Of a stretch of DNA of 64,000 nt, positions 7,995 to 17,304 are shown one piece after another (within the stretch, counting starts at the first letter, position 1; each line of letters begins with the position of its first letter). The notes under the pieces are model-generated. The model was given only the letters and a program-made list of their open reading frames with translations. It made no database searches and had not been told where the DNA came from. The stretch lies in NCBI RefSeq assembly GCF_030503855.1, contig NZ_CP129971.1, forward strand, positions 7,501 to 71,500. Direction: 5' to 3'. A program made the translations under genes and the position numbers. The DNA is from Marivirga salinae (GTDB lineage Bacteria; Bacteroidota; Bacteroidia; Cytophagales; Cyclobacteriaceae).

Positions 7995-9797
7995 TTAAAA
8001 CTCATAAGCTTGTTTTTCCAAAACATGATCAGCAATTGATCTTCTTACCTCTTTCAAGTTTAATGGATCAATTTTAGTGAATCTCTTCAGACCTAACAAC
8101 ATCATGCGCTGCTCATCACCTTCAGCAAATGCAAAAATTGCTTCTTTACCTGCTTTATTGGCAATTTCCACTGCTCTATGCATATACAATTTGCTCATGT
8201 TGATTTGTTGTTTGCAAGCTTCCTCTCCTTTGATACTCACTAATTTCTCGGTTCTTAGTAAAGCAGATTCTGCAGCATAAACTTCAATCAACATATCAGC
8301 TAGATTCATCAATATTTCCTGTTCTTGAGAAAGTTTTTGCATATACTTTTGAACGGCCGCACCAGAAATCATTAAGCCGGCTTTTTTCAAATTAGCTAAA
8401 ACTTTTTTCTCTTTAGCGAATAAAGAATCGTCTTCATCTGCTCCAAAATCTGGAATAGAGGTCAATTCTTTTTGAACGTTCATAGCAGGCGTCATCAAAT
8501 CAAGTTTGCCTTTCATAGCACGCTTCAATAACATATCGATGGTTAACATACGATTGATTTCGTTTGTACCTTCGAAAATTCTGTTGATACGAGCATCACG
8601 GTAAGCTCTGTCCATAGGGGCGTCAGCTGAGAAGCCCATACCACCATAAGTTTGAACACCTTCATCCACTACATAGTCCAAAGTTTCAGAACCATGTACC
8701 TTCAAAATGGCACACTCAATTGCAAATTCCTCAACTGATTTCAATTTAGCCTCAGCTTCTGACATACCGCCAGCCACTAAATCATCATAAGCATCGTCAA
8801 TATTTTGACCCGCTCTGTAAGCAGCTGATTCAGAAGCATAAGTTCTAGCCGCCATTTCAGCTAACTTATGTTTGATAGCACCAAAGCTACCTATAGATGT
8901 TCCAAACTGCTTTCTTTCATTTGCATACTGTGCTGCATTTCCTAAGATACCCTTACAAGCACCAATGGTTGAAGCCGCTAATTTAATTCTACCAATATTA
9001 AGAATATTAACTGCTATTTTGAAACCATTTTCTCTTTCAGAAAGCATGTTTTCAACTGGAACTTTACAATCGTTAAAGAATACCTGACGAGTAGAAGAAC
9101 CCTTAATACCCATTTTGGCTTCTTCTTCATTCATGGTAACTCCACCGAAATCTTTCTCAATAATGAAAGCAGAAAGATTTTTATCGTCATCAATTTTAGC
9201 AAAAACAATGAAAACGTCTGCGAAACCACCATTCGTGATCCACATTTTTTGTCCGTTAACGATGTAATGCTTTTTGTCTTCTGATAAAACTGCTTTCGTT
9301 TTAGCTGCATTAGCATCAGAACCTGAATCTGGCTCAGTCAAACAATAAGAAGCTTTCCACTCACCAGTAGCTAATTTTGGAAGGTATTTTTTCTTTTGCT
9401 CAGCAGTTCCATAATATAGAATTGGCAATGTTCCAATTCCAGTATGAGCTGATAAAGCTACGGCAAACGAATGACCTGCTCCAATTACTTCAGCAACCAA
9501 CATAGAAGTATTGAAATCCATTCCGAAACCGCCATATTCTTCTGGAACTGATGTTCCTAAAAGGCCTAATTCTCCTGATTTATCCAGCAATTCCGGCATT
9601 ATTTCAGGATTCCCTTTAACATCATCAATTTCATCTAAACGAGGATAAACTTCTTGGTCTAAGAAATCTTTACAAGTTTGAGCAATCATTTTTTGCTCTT
9701 CTGTCCACTCTTCTGGAGTGAAAACTGCCTGAGCTGGTGTTTCTTCAATTAAAAAAGCACCGCCCTTTGCTGTGAATTTTTTTTCTGTCGTACTCAT
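7995..9797 (-). CDS. Acyl-CoA dehydrogenase (long two-domain type)
   Basis: This is a 600-residue flavoenzyme for the first step of fatty acid beta-oxidation. Residues about 30-430 form the acyl-CoA dehydrogenase core, with the FAD/substrate motifs YCLTEPDSGSDANAAKT and MWITNGGFADVF. The catalytic-base segment RINRIFEGTNEINRM lies near 415. A further helical domain of about 160 residues follows, as in the VLCAD/ACAD9-like and Bacillus FadE types. It is the last gene of marR-fadN-fadA-acd and ends before a strong terminator. Its start lies only a few bases from a heptamer repeat array, so its translation signal is repeat-derived or very short. Confidence 0.93.
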   Translation of the reverse strand: MSTTEKKFTAKGGAFLIEETPAQAVFTPEEWTEEQKMIAQTCKDFLDQEVYPRLDEIDDVKGNPEIMPELLDKSGELGLLGTSVPEEYGGFGMDFNTSMLVAEVIGAGHSFAVALSAHTGIGTLPILYYGTAEQKKKYLPKLATGEWKASYCLTEPDSGSDANAAKTKAVLSEDKKHYIVNGQKMWITNGGFADVFIVFAKIDDDKNLSAFIIEKDFGGVTMNEEEAKMGIKGSSTRQVFFNDCKVPVENMLSERENGFKIAVNILNIGRIKLAASTIGACKGILGNAAQYANERKQFGTSIGSFGAIKHKLAEMAARTYASESAAYRAGQNIDDAYDDLVAGGMSEAEAKLKSVEEFAIECAILKVHGSETLDYVVDEGVQTYGGMGFSADAPMDRAYRDARINRIFEGTNEINRMLTIDMLLKRAMKGKLDLMTPAMNVQKELTSIPDFGADEDDSLFAKEKKVLANLKKAGLMISGAAVQKYMQKLSQEQEILMNLADMLIEVYAAESALLRTEKLVSIKGEEACKQQINMSKLYMHRAVEIANKAGKEAIFAFAEGDEQRMMLLGLKRFTKIDPLNLKEVRRSIADHVLEKQAYEF

Positions 9798-9800
9798 ATT

Positions 9801-9956
9801 ATTAGTATCTAGTATCTAGTAGCATGCAACTAGAAAGACATCTAGACACTTACTACTAAATTGGTTTAACAATTATTTATTTTAATTTAAATGAATTAAG
9901 ATTATCAAGTGCTAGTAAAACTCTAGATACTAGCAACTTGATACTCTATACTGACT
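9801..9956. repeat. Inverted heptamer arrays filling the fadA-acd spacer
   Basis: The left arm reads, in 7-bp steps, TAGTATC TAGTATC TAGTAGC and decays further in. The right arm reads TAGATAC TAGCAAC TTGATAC TCTATAC. GATACTA is the reverse complement of TAGTATC, so the two arms are the same word in opposite orientation around about 80 bp of AT-rich DNA without a gene. Bases 9903-9941 also fold as ATCAAGTGCTAG against CTAGCAACTTGAT. The right arm runs to the fadA stop codon. Not a known named element to me. Confidence 0.7.
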
Positions 9957-11126
9957 CTACATCATTTCGTAGATTCCGGCAATACCTTGACCACCACCTA
10001 TACAAGCGGTAACCATACCGTATTTTCCTTGCGTTCTTTTCAATTCATTCAATACCTGAACTGAAAGTTTTGCTCCAGAACAACCTAAAGGGTGTCCTAA
10101 TGCAATAGCGCCACCATTTACATTCAATTTACTTTGATCGATACCCAACTCACGGATTACTGCTAAAGACTGAGCTGCAAAAGCTTCATTTAATTCGATC
10201 AAATCTATGTCATTCAGTTTCAATCCAGCATTTTTCAATGCTTTTGGAACTGCTTCCACTGGACCGATACCCATGATTCTAGGCTCAACACCTGCAACAC
10301 TAAAACCTACCATTCTGGCAATTGGCTTTACGTTTAATTCTTTGACCATTCTTTCAGACATCACCATTGTGAAAGATGCTCCGTCATTGGTTGGCGAAGA
10401 ATTACCAGCTGTAACTGATCCACCTTGAGCGAATACAGGTCTTAAATTTGCTAAAGCATCTGTACTTGTTCCTGCTCTTGGTCCTTCATCTTTATCAACT
10501 GTGAAATCACGAGTTTTCTTTTTCCCGTCTTCTACATAAGTTTCCTTCACATTGATTGGCACAATTTCATCATTGAATTTACCATCCTTCTGCGCTTGAA
10601 GCGCTTTCATATGCGATTGATAAGCAAACTCATCTTGATCTTCGCGGGAAATTTTCCATTGCTGAGCAATTTGCTCCGCTGTCAACCCCATTGAAGTATA
10701 ATAATCAGGAGTCTCGGTAGCGATTTTGTAATTAAGAGCAGTTTTATACCCCATAATTGGCACCATTGACATTGATTCCGTACCACCTGCAATAATGATA
10801 TCTGCATAGCCAGCCTTGATTTTTGAAGCTGCTATATTAATAGCCTCTAATCCAGATCCGCAATAACGGTTGATCACCATCCCTGGCACTTCTTTACCTA
10901 AAGCTAAAAGTGAAATCATTCTACCCATTTGCATTCCTTGCTCTGCTTCCTGCACAGCATTTCCTACAATCAGGTCATCCACCATTTTATTTTCTACCCC
11001 TTCCACTTGGGAAACGAGGTGTTTGATTACATCAGAGGCTAAATCATCCGGTCGAGTGAATCGAAAGCCTCCTTTTTTGGCCCTGGTTACTGCCGTTCTA
11101 TATCCTGCTACTATATATGCATCCAT
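9957..11126 (-). CDS. fadA: Acetyl-CoA C-acyltransferase (3-ketoacyl-CoA thiolase)
   Basis: This 389-residue thiolase performs the last, thiolytic step of beta-oxidation. The nucleophilic cysteine lies in INRYCGSGLEAINIA near residue 88. The histidine of NEAFAAQ and the C-terminal motifs ALGHPLGCSGAK and TACIGGGQGIA complete the active site. It lies between fadN and the acyl-CoA dehydrogenase. This gene order and content match Bacillus subtilis fadNAE. The spacers on both sides hold heptamer-type repeats. Confident as a degradative thiolase; chain-length preference cannot be read. Confidence 0.95.
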   Translation of the reverse strand: MDAYIVAGYRTAVTRAKKGGFRFTRPDDLASDVIKHLVSQVEGVENKMVDDLIVGNAVQEAEQGMQMGRMISLLALGKEVPGMVINRYCGSGLEAINIAASKIKAGYADIIIAGGTESMSMVPIMGYKTALNYKIATETPDYYTSMGLTAEQIAQQWKISREDQDEFAYQSHMKALQAQKDGKFNDEIVPINVKETYVEDGKKKTRDFTVDKDEGPRAGTSTDALANLRPVFAQGGSVTAGNSSPTNDGASFTMVMSERMVKELNVKPIARMVGFSVAGVEPRIMGIGPVEAVPKALKNAGLKLNDIDLIELNEAFAAQSLAVIRELGIDQSKLNVNGGAIALGHPLGCSGAKLSVQVLNELKRTQGKYGMVTACIGGGQGIAGIYEMM

Positions 11127-11169
11127 TAGTTCTTTGATTTAATATTTTCAATAATTTTAACTTTATCAC

Positions 11170-11233
11170 ACTTAATCTACAATTGACTATTGACAAGCCG
11201 ATAAATCGAGCAAATGACAATATCAACTATCAA
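11170..11233. repeat. Heptamer-type repeat arrays in the fadN-fadA spacer
   Basis: On the plus strand TTGACTA TTGACAA appears at about 11183-11197. On the minus strand, starting at the fadN stop, TTGATAG TTGATAT TGTCATT appears. These are the same 7-bp word class in opposite orientation with about 18 bp between. The right arm runs into the fadN stop codon. The design matches the spacers at 9.8 kb and 25.4-25.9 kb, but the word differs. Confidence 0.55.
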
Positions 11234-13636
11234 TTAATTTCTAAGTGGTTTACCTCCTTGCAATACCGCCTGGATTCTTTCTAGGGTTTTCTTTTCCCCT
11301 AATAAAGACAAGAATGCTTCTCTTTCTAAATCCAATAAATACTGCTCAGAAACTTCCTGAGGATAAGATAAATCACCACCGCACATCGCATAAGCTAACT
11401 TTTCAGCTATCTTTTGATCGTGCTCTGAAATGTATTTACCCATCTTCATTCCATTAATACCCGCATTGAAAAGTGCGATTCCAGTTTTACCTTGAACTCT
11501 TATATCCTCTCTTTGAACAGGCATAGTATAACCAGCATCAGCTAATCGAATTGCTGCAGCTTTTGCATCAGCGATCTGACGACTTCTGTTAATACTAATT
11601 CCATCTGAAGGTCTTAAAATGCCCATTTCTTTAGCTTCATAAGCAGAAGTAGCCACTTTAGCCATTGCGATATTCATAAATGCATTTTGCAAAGCATTTA
11701 ATTCTACATCACCTTCTTGGTATCTGTCAGCTACTCTAAGTGCATTTTCTTTTGTACCTCCACCACCTGGGATCACACCCACTCCAACTTCTACTAATCC
11801 TATATAAGTTTCAGCAGATGCTTGAACGTGATCGGCATGCATTGAAAGTTCACAACCTCCACCTAATGCCATGTTATGAGGAGCAACTACAACCGGAACA
11901 GCTGAATATCTGGCTCTCATCATGGTTTGTTGGAATTGACGAATCATGAAATCCAATTCATCATAATCTTGTTCGATAGCATACATGAAAACCATTCCAA
12001 GATTGGCTCCTAACGAGAAGTTTGAACCTTCATTAGAAATCACAACACCTCTATATTCTTCTTCCCCTAAAGAAATCCCTTTATTGATGGCTTCTATTAC
12101 GCCTCCACCTAAAGTGTTGGATTTAGAACGGAATTCTACATTGATCACACCATCGCCTAAATCAATGATTCCGGCTTCGGCATTGCTCCATATTTCTTTT
12201 CCACTTTCTTTTAAGTTCTCTAGAATAATGAATTCCTCAGTACCTGGGATATTAACATATTTCTTGCTGTCTAGATCATAATATTGCTTTTGACCTGCTT
12301 CTACTTTATAGAAAGAATCTGCTCCAGAATCCATCATGTCATAAACCCACTGATTTGGTTTATAACCTGCTTCTTCCATTTTCTCCACCGTCTTTTTCAC
12401 ACCTAAAGTATCCCAAGTTTCGAATGGACCAATTTCCCAACCGAAACCAGTGCAAAGCGCCTGATCAATTCTGTATAGCTCATCAGAAATTTCAGGTATA
12501 CGATTAGAAGCATATTGGAATAAGCCATAGAATGAATCTCTGTAGAATTCACCGGCTTTATCTTTTCCTCCCATTAAAACAGGGAATCTTTCTTTCAGAT
12601 TAGAAATTTGCTTGGTGGACTCAAGTGTTGAAAACTTAGGCTTAGATTTTGGTTTGTATTCCATAGAATCTAAATCCAAAGTTAAGATTTCAGTTTTACC
12701 GTCCTTCTTAGTCTTTTTATAAAAGCCTTGTCCGGTTTTATCACCTAACCATTTGTTTTCTTCTAATTTCCCAATTACTTCAGGTAATTTGAAAGTGTCT
12801 CTAGCTTCATCATTCGGAAGGTTTTCATATAATCCGTTAGCTACTTTGATTAGAGTATCCAAACCTACAACATCAGAAGTTCTGAAAGTAGCTGATTTAG
12901 GGCGGCCAATTACAGGACCAGTTAGTTTGTCCACCTCATCGATGTTCATGCCTAATTTCTGCATGGATTCTACAACTTTCAAGATTGCATAAATCCCAAC
13001 TCTGTTGGCAATGAAAGCTGGAGTATCTTTACATAAAACCGTGGTTTTCCCTAAATATAAATCACCATAATGCATCAAGAAATCCGTGATTTTCTGATCA
13101 GTTTTTGGTGTAGGAATTATCTCCAATAATTTTAAGTAACGCGGTGGGTTGAAAAAGTGAGTTCCAATGAAATGCTTTTGGAAATCCTCACTCCTATCTT
13201 CCAACATCATGTGGATAGGTATACCCGATGTGTTTGAAGAAATGATAGTTCCTTTGGTTCTATGTTTTTCAACATTTTCAAAAACTTGCTTTTTGATATC
13301 TAGTCGTTCAACAACGGCTTCCAATACCCAATCGCAATCTTTGATTTTGTGCATATCATCATCGAAGTTCCCAAGTGAAATTCTATTGGCAAAATCTTTA
13401 TGATATAATGAAGCTGGCTTTCCTTTTAAGGTCGCTTGAAAAGCCTCGTTCACAATACGATTTCTCACCTGTGGAGACTCTTTAGTTAAACCTTGTTTTT
13501 TTTCGGCATCCGATAGTTCGAAAGGCACGATATCAAGTAAAAGCACCTCTACACCAATATTGGCAAAGTGGCAGGCGATTCTTGATCCCATAATCCCCGA
13601 ACCTAAAACGGCTACTTTTTTAATGTTTCGTTTCAT
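11234..13636 (-). CDS. fadN: Bifunctional 3-hydroxyacyl-CoA dehydrogenase / enoyl-CoA hydratase (FadN-type)
   Basis: This 800-residue enzyme catalyses the two middle steps of beta-oxidation. The NAD-binding dehydrogenase comes first, with VAVLGSGIMGSRIACHFANIG at 8-28 and the conserved THFFNPPRYLKLLEI near 145. The crotonase/hydratase domain is C-terminal, with EGSNFSLGANLGMVF near 535 and ALGGGCELSMHAD near 585. This order is the reverse of E. coli FadB and equals Bacillus FadN (789 residues). It is preceded by marR after 30 bp. C-terminus and start are clear. Confidence 0.93.
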   Translation of the reverse strand: MKRNIKKVAVLGSGIMGSRIACHFANIGVEVLLLDIVPFELSDAEKKQGLTKESPQVRNRIVNEAFQATLKGKPASLYHKDFANRISLGNFDDDMHKIKDCDWVLEAVVERLDIKKQVFENVEKHRTKGTIISSNTSGIPIHMMLEDRSEDFQKHFIGTHFFNPPRYLKLLEIIPTPKTDQKITDFLMHYGDLYLGKTTVLCKDTPAFIANRVGIYAILKVVESMQKLGMNIDEVDKLTGPVIGRPKSATFRTSDVVGLDTLIKVANGLYENLPNDEARDTFKLPEVIGKLEENKWLGDKTGQGFYKKTKKDGKTEILTLDLDSMEYKPKSKPKFSTLESTKQISNLKERFPVLMGGKDKAGEFYRDSFYGLFQYASNRIPEISDELYRIDQALCTGFGWEIGPFETWDTLGVKKTVEKMEEAGYKPNQWVYDMMDSGADSFYKVEAGQKQYYDLDSKKYVNIPGTEEFIILENLKESGKEIWSNAEAGIIDLGDGVINVEFRSKSNTLGGGVIEAINKGISLGEEEYRGVVISNEGSNFSLGANLGMVFMYAIEQDYDELDFMIRQFQQTMMRARYSAVPVVVAPHNMALGGGCELSMHADHVQASAETYIGLVEVGVGVIPGGGGTKENALRVADRYQEGDVELNALQNAFMNIAMAKVATSAYEAKEMGILRPSDGISINRSRQIADAKAAAIRLADAGYTMPVQREDIRVQGKTGIALFNAGINGMKMGKYISEHDQKIAEKLAYAMCGGDLSYPQEVSEQYLLDLEREAFLSLLGEKKTLERIQAVLQGGKPLRN

Positions 13637-13666
13637 TTAGTCGCTGTGGTTTAAATTTTAAAAAAA

Positions 13667-14122
13667 TTAATGAACTGATTTCTTATTATTGTAAATCTCG
13701 TTTTTGTCGATTATGTCATTCACTTTATGAATAACATCAAAAAAAGCTTCCAATTTTTCGGATTCAATAGTTTTGAATACCTCTTCATTAAAAGCTTTTA
13801 CCGTTTCCCTTGAAATTGCTTTTTTCTCTACTCCCAAATCTGTTAAGAAAATTCTAACAGAGCGTTTATCTTCCGGATCAGGCTTTTTATAAATAAGCCC
13901 TTTCTCTTCCATGCTTTTTAACATACGCGTGAGGCTCCTACTTTCCAAGCCCATAAGAGGGGCGATTTTGGTGGCGGGAGTCCCTTCTTTTGTATTGATG
14001 TTTAATAATACAAAACCTATGGAAGTAGTGATTCCGTATTTGACAGCTTGCTGGTTATACATGCGTGAAATGGCATGCCAGGCTGCTTTTATATTAAAGT
14101 CGATGGATTCTTCTCTTTTCAT
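13667..14122 (-). CDS. MarR-family transcriptional regulator of the fad operon
   Basis: A winged-helix protein of 151 residues from the ATG at 14122 (MKREESIDFNIK). The frame is open further upstream only through a TTG that lies inside the operator, so the ATG was preferred. The wing/recognition region reads GLESRSLTRMLKSMEEKGLIYKKPDPEDKRSVRIFLTDLG, classic MarR. It is the first gene of the operon with fadN, fadA and acd. A 26-bp perfect palindrome lies 19 bp upstream of the start, so autoregulation and control of beta-oxidation, probably relieved by a fatty acyl ligand, is the likely role (inference). Confidence 0.9.
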   Translation of the reverse strand: MKREESIDFNIKAAWHAISRMYNQQAVKYGITTSIGFVLLNINTKEGTPATKIAPLMGLESRSLTRMLKSMEEKGLIYKKPDPEDKRSVRIFLTDLGVEKKAISRETVKAFNEEVFKTIESEKLEAFFDVIHKVNDIIDKNEIYNNKKSVH

Positions 14123-14128
14123 AGAATT

Positions 14129-14136
14129 CAAATATA
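14129..14136 (-). promoter_or_regulatory. Putative -7 promoter box of marR-fadNA-acd
   Basis: TATATTTG on the minus strand matches TAnnTTTG. No TTG lies at the ideal -33 distance; that region is taken by the palindrome. If this box is used, transcription would begin within a base or two of the ATG at 14122, giving an almost leaderless mRNA. Confidence 0.4.
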
Positions 14137-14140
14137 CAAA

Positions 14141-14166
14141 AATATAGTATGCATGCATACTATATT
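14141..14166. promoter_or_regulatory. 26-bp perfect palindrome, probable MarR operator
   Basis: Each half reads AATATAGTATGCA followed by its exact reverse complement TGCATACTATATT. It sits 19 bp upstream of the marR start and directly upstream of the TATATTTG box. Perfect palindromes of this size next to marR genes are the normal dimer-binding sites. Confidence 0.8.
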
Positions 14167-14170
14167 TCAA

Positions 14171-14554
14171 AAAATATTTTATTCTGTAATAAAGACTATT
14201 AAAGAAGAATTAATCTTAGAAAACGTATTTTGAGGTATAAAGATGCGTGAAAATGAATTTGGGCTAATTTTGACGCTAGATACAAAAAAATGAACCACTA
14301 CAGATATATGAAAGGCAAAATGACAAGCTAGGTATTTTGGTTGTAAAACGGAGTTTCCAACTAAGCTCGCATTATATTTCGTAAAGTGTACTAGACGAAG
14401 TTATGCTGAGGGAAAGCTAAAAACTAGTTGATTACCTCCAAGCTAACCAAATATTAATTCGGAAGGTGATCTATTTTGTCTAAAAGTGATTTATCATTTA
14501 GGTTTGCAAAAATTGTTCTTCCCATTACACTTACAAAAAAATCGGTTTTATCAG
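14171..14554. other. Gene-poor spacer
   Basis: 384 bp between marR and a decayed gene. I see no ORF with coding character, no strong hairpin and no promoter consensus. It may hold decayed sequence belonging to the neighbouring pseudogene. Confidence 0.5.
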
Positions 14555-14966
14555 TTATTCCTCTCCATAATTTAAAGACAAATAAGTTTCTCTATATTCT
14601 GTTGCAGTGTCAAATGTAACAGAGCTTGCTCCTAAGTCAGCGTAACCAGACAATCTCCAATCTGTTAAGCCTTTATCTGTAAACATATATTCCACTCCTC
14701 CTGAATAATGCCAAATTTGAGTATCTCCAAAACCAGCTACCCCTGAATAAAGCTCCGTTTCCTCATCACCTCTTATCATTAATCTTTCTCGTAAAGAATA
14801 GCCAATCCTAGATTCTAATATTAACTGTTTCAGCCAAATCTCCGCTGGGTAGTGCTACTCCGGCTCTCAACTCACCACTCCATGGAAAAATAGGCTTTAC
14901 ATCTTGCGCTTTTACTGAGGAAATAAATGCAAACGCTAACAAAAAGAGTAAAATGGTCAATTTCAA
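14555..14966 (-). pseudogene. Broken outer-membrane beta-barrel protein gene
   Basis: Two fragments in different frames read as one protein. The first (from about 14966, TTG) has a signal peptide, LKLTILLFLLAFAFISSVKAQ without its last residue shown elsewhere, then SGELRAGVALPSGDLAETVN, and hits a TAG near 14808. The second, in another frame, begins LESRIGYSLRERLMIRGD and ends in beta-strand-like sequence (WHYSGGVEYMF, WRLSGYADLGASSV) at 14555. The joint lies at about 14808-14825. Total length (about 135 residues) is short for an outer-membrane barrel, so an internal deletion together with the frameshift is likely. Confidence 0.6.
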
Positions 14967-15365
14967 GGATAAACCAGACTTTAAGAAATGGGGGATAATT
15001 AGAAAGGAGTTAAGGTTTAAATAAATATAATCATTATCTAAAAACGTGTATTTCTTCTTAAATTTTACATAAATGAATTTACCGGATACAATTATTTGTA
15101 AAGAGCTTAGAATCAAATTACTTTTTATAAAAACCCAAAATTATTTATAATATACGAATGATATTATTTAAGAGAGTTGAAAAGAAGAGAAATCAATTAA
15201 AATAAAAATTACTATTTACTTCGAAAATTACACGATATAATTTAAGAGTTTTAGCATTTCCAATTACCTTATTATTTCACGCTTATTTAACTAAAAAAAA
15301 TGAAACATACGGGATAGATACTCTATTTTGAAATAAGTATATTAGTACATTCTTTCACCAGCACA

Positions 15366-16376
15366 CTAGGAGAAGCTTAATTCCTCATTCTCAATATAAA
15401 CGTCAAATTCTATATATCCACCCACTTCCTGTTCAAGAATATCAACCACTTTAATATATCCATGGTAAATGGAACCATCAATTTCATAATATGCAACTCT
15501 GTAGATATCACCGATGAGTGGGTTCTCAACAATGTTCCCCATATCCACTACTTCGGAATCATTACTTAAAAATTTTCTTTCCCAGTTATATCCATTTACC
15601 TTTTTATAGGATACTTTTTCATCATTTAAATATCCAAAAGAAGGAGTAAATAGAGATGTCCCTTGATTCATTTCGGGAAGATAAGTGAGGCTTAACATGG
15701 TAGATCTGTTACCACGATTGAGATTTTCACAAGAACCATCGAGTTCACATACTTGATTAGTATACTTACGAGTAAATATATTAAAACCTAGTCCACTTGA
15801 ATCATCTAGAGGTTTGCCTACATAATTATTATATAATTTAAAAGAGTAATTAAGTCCCTTACTATTTATTCTTATTATCTGCTGATCATAAACTAGGCCT
15901 TTGATATCAACACCATTTTGAGTGGAGAATTCGTCAGATTCATCATCAAATTTTGCACTTACTTTATAGTGTAATCTGATATAATTTCTGTATTCTACAT
16001 TTACATCAAATTCAGGAATAATAATTTTATAGCTCATCTCTCTAGAAAAGTTTTTTTCAAAAGTTTCACCATAATATTCATGTATTTTTAAGGCTCGTAA
16101 AATATTGCCAATTTGAAGATTATCTTCTGGATATACTTCTTCTACAGAAATGCTGACATTTTCGAGAGTGGCTTCAATTGCACAATTCGCTTCAAGTAAA
16201 AATTTAATTTCAAATGTATCCCCAGGTAAAAGGTATAAATCATCAAATTCTTCTCCATTTAAGGAATACGTCACACCTTCTGGCATACTAGCTTTAAGGT
16301 TATTCTGAATATGCTCTTCGTGCTTGCATCCACATAATGCAATTGCAGTAATAATAGTAATTAAAATAAATCTCAT
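15366..16376 (-). CDS. Hypothetical lipoprotein
   Basis: A 336-residue protein with a lipoprotein signal ending in the lipobox IALCGC at about residues 12-17, so it should be anchored in the outer or inner membrane through Cys17. The body is beta-rich, with acidic patches and two Cys near the middle (QVCELDGSCEN). I do not recognise a family. It is a single-gene unit in a region of small secreted proteins and broken genes. The 249 bp on its 3' side (15117-15365) hold nothing recognisable. Confidence 0.7.
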   Translation of the reverse strand: MRFILITIITAIALCGCKHEEHIQNNLKASMPEGVTYSLNGEEFDDLYLLPGDTFEIKFLLEANCAIEATLENVSISVEEVYPEDNLQIGNILRALKIHEYYGETFEKNFSREMSYKIIIPEFDVNVEYRNYIRLHYKVSAKFDDESDEFSTQNGVDIKGLVYDQQIIRINSKGLNYSFKLYNNYVGKPLDDSSGLGFNIFTRKYTNQVCELDGSCENLNRGNRSTMLSLTYLPEMNQGTSLFTPSFGYLNDEKVSYKKVNGYNWERKFLSNDSEVVDMGNIVENPLIGDIYRVAYYEIDGSIYHGYIKVVDILEQEVGGYIEFDVYIENEELSFS

Positions 16377-16567
16377 AGAGGGGAATAAATATAAATAAGG
16401 ACAAAAATAAAGAAAGATTAAGTCATAAAAAACTACTTTATCAACCTAAGATCACTTTACAATCTGTACCAAATTATGTCACAAATTTAACGTTCAAGGC
16501 GCTTTTGCCTTCAAGTGATGGAATAATTAGACTTGAATTAAGTATATTTATCCAAAAATATACATTT

Positions 16568-17008
16568 ATGAAATATACTTTTAAAGTAATTGGCATCTTA
16601 TTAGTACTCATAATCTTTAATGAGAATTCTTTTGCTCAAAATTCTAACTTTTCACGAATCGGAAATGTAAATGATGAAATCATTCTGGACAAATATGAAG
16701 ATTATTATCTTATCTCCTATGAGGACAACAGTATGGATTCAGAAGGCGGGACAATCACTTTCAAGCTAAGTGATAAAGAATCCACTTCTAAACTTTATGA
16801 AGTATTAAAAAATAGTTTTTCTGAAAGAAATGAAAAGCCAACAACTGTAAATCTTAAGGATAATGAAATTCGGATATATTTTAAAGAAAGAACTTTGAAA
16901 GCTGATTATGTAGAAATAATTCATGAAGATATAAATACTGAAACTACTGGCACACTACCGTGGCTTACTTTAAATGAAGTTGAAAAGCTATTTGGAAAAG
17001 AAGAGTAA
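16568..17008 (+). CDS. Hypothetical secreted protein
   Basis: A 146-residue protein beginning MKYTFKVIGILLVLIIFNEN, a typical signal peptide cleaved after SFAQ. The longer frame to 16505 starts at TTG and adds no signal-like residues, so ATG 16568 was chosen. The mature part is a small acidic alpha/beta domain. I recognise no family. It is transcribed away from the neighbouring lipoprotein gene. Confidence 0.6.
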   Translation: MKYTFKVIGILLVLIIFNENSFAQNSNFSRIGNVNDEIILDKYEDYYLISYEDNSMDSEGGTITFKLSDKESTSKLYEVLKNSFSERNEKPTTVNLKDNEIRIYFKERTLKADYVEIIHEDINTETTGTLPWLTLNEVEKLFGKEE

Positions 17009-17115
17009 ATCACGAGTTAGAAGCTAGCCCAAGCATTGAAGACACTAGCATTTCAGGTGTAAGAAAAAAACAGCATTGGCTTATTCTCGTTGGTTAAGTA
17101 AAACAATGAATTCTT

Positions 17116-17304
17116 ATGACACTTTTTTTACAATTTTTAGCTCAGATACCACAAGGAGTTCCGCATCCTGATCAAAACGAACCCTTATTATTACAAACCC
17201 CATTTGATTATATATTATATGTAGGTTTACCTATTTTAATTTTAATTGGAGGTTACTTTTGGTGGAGAAGAAAAAAGAAAAGAGAGGAAGAGGATAAGAG
17301 ATAA
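17116..17304 (+). CDS. Small single-span membrane protein
   Basis: A 62-residue protein with the segment QIPQGVPHPDQNEP, then one transmembrane helix at about 32-49 (YILYVGLPILILIGGYFWW) and a basic tail RRKKKREEEDKR. Similar tiny proteins with a QIPQGVPHP motif occur in Bacteroidota, where databases sometimes mislabel them as adenylosuccinate synthetase (from memory). No function is known. Confidence 0.6.
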   Translation: MTLFLQFLAQIPQGVPHPDQNEPLLLQTPFDYILYVGLPILILIGGYFWWRRKKKREEEDKR

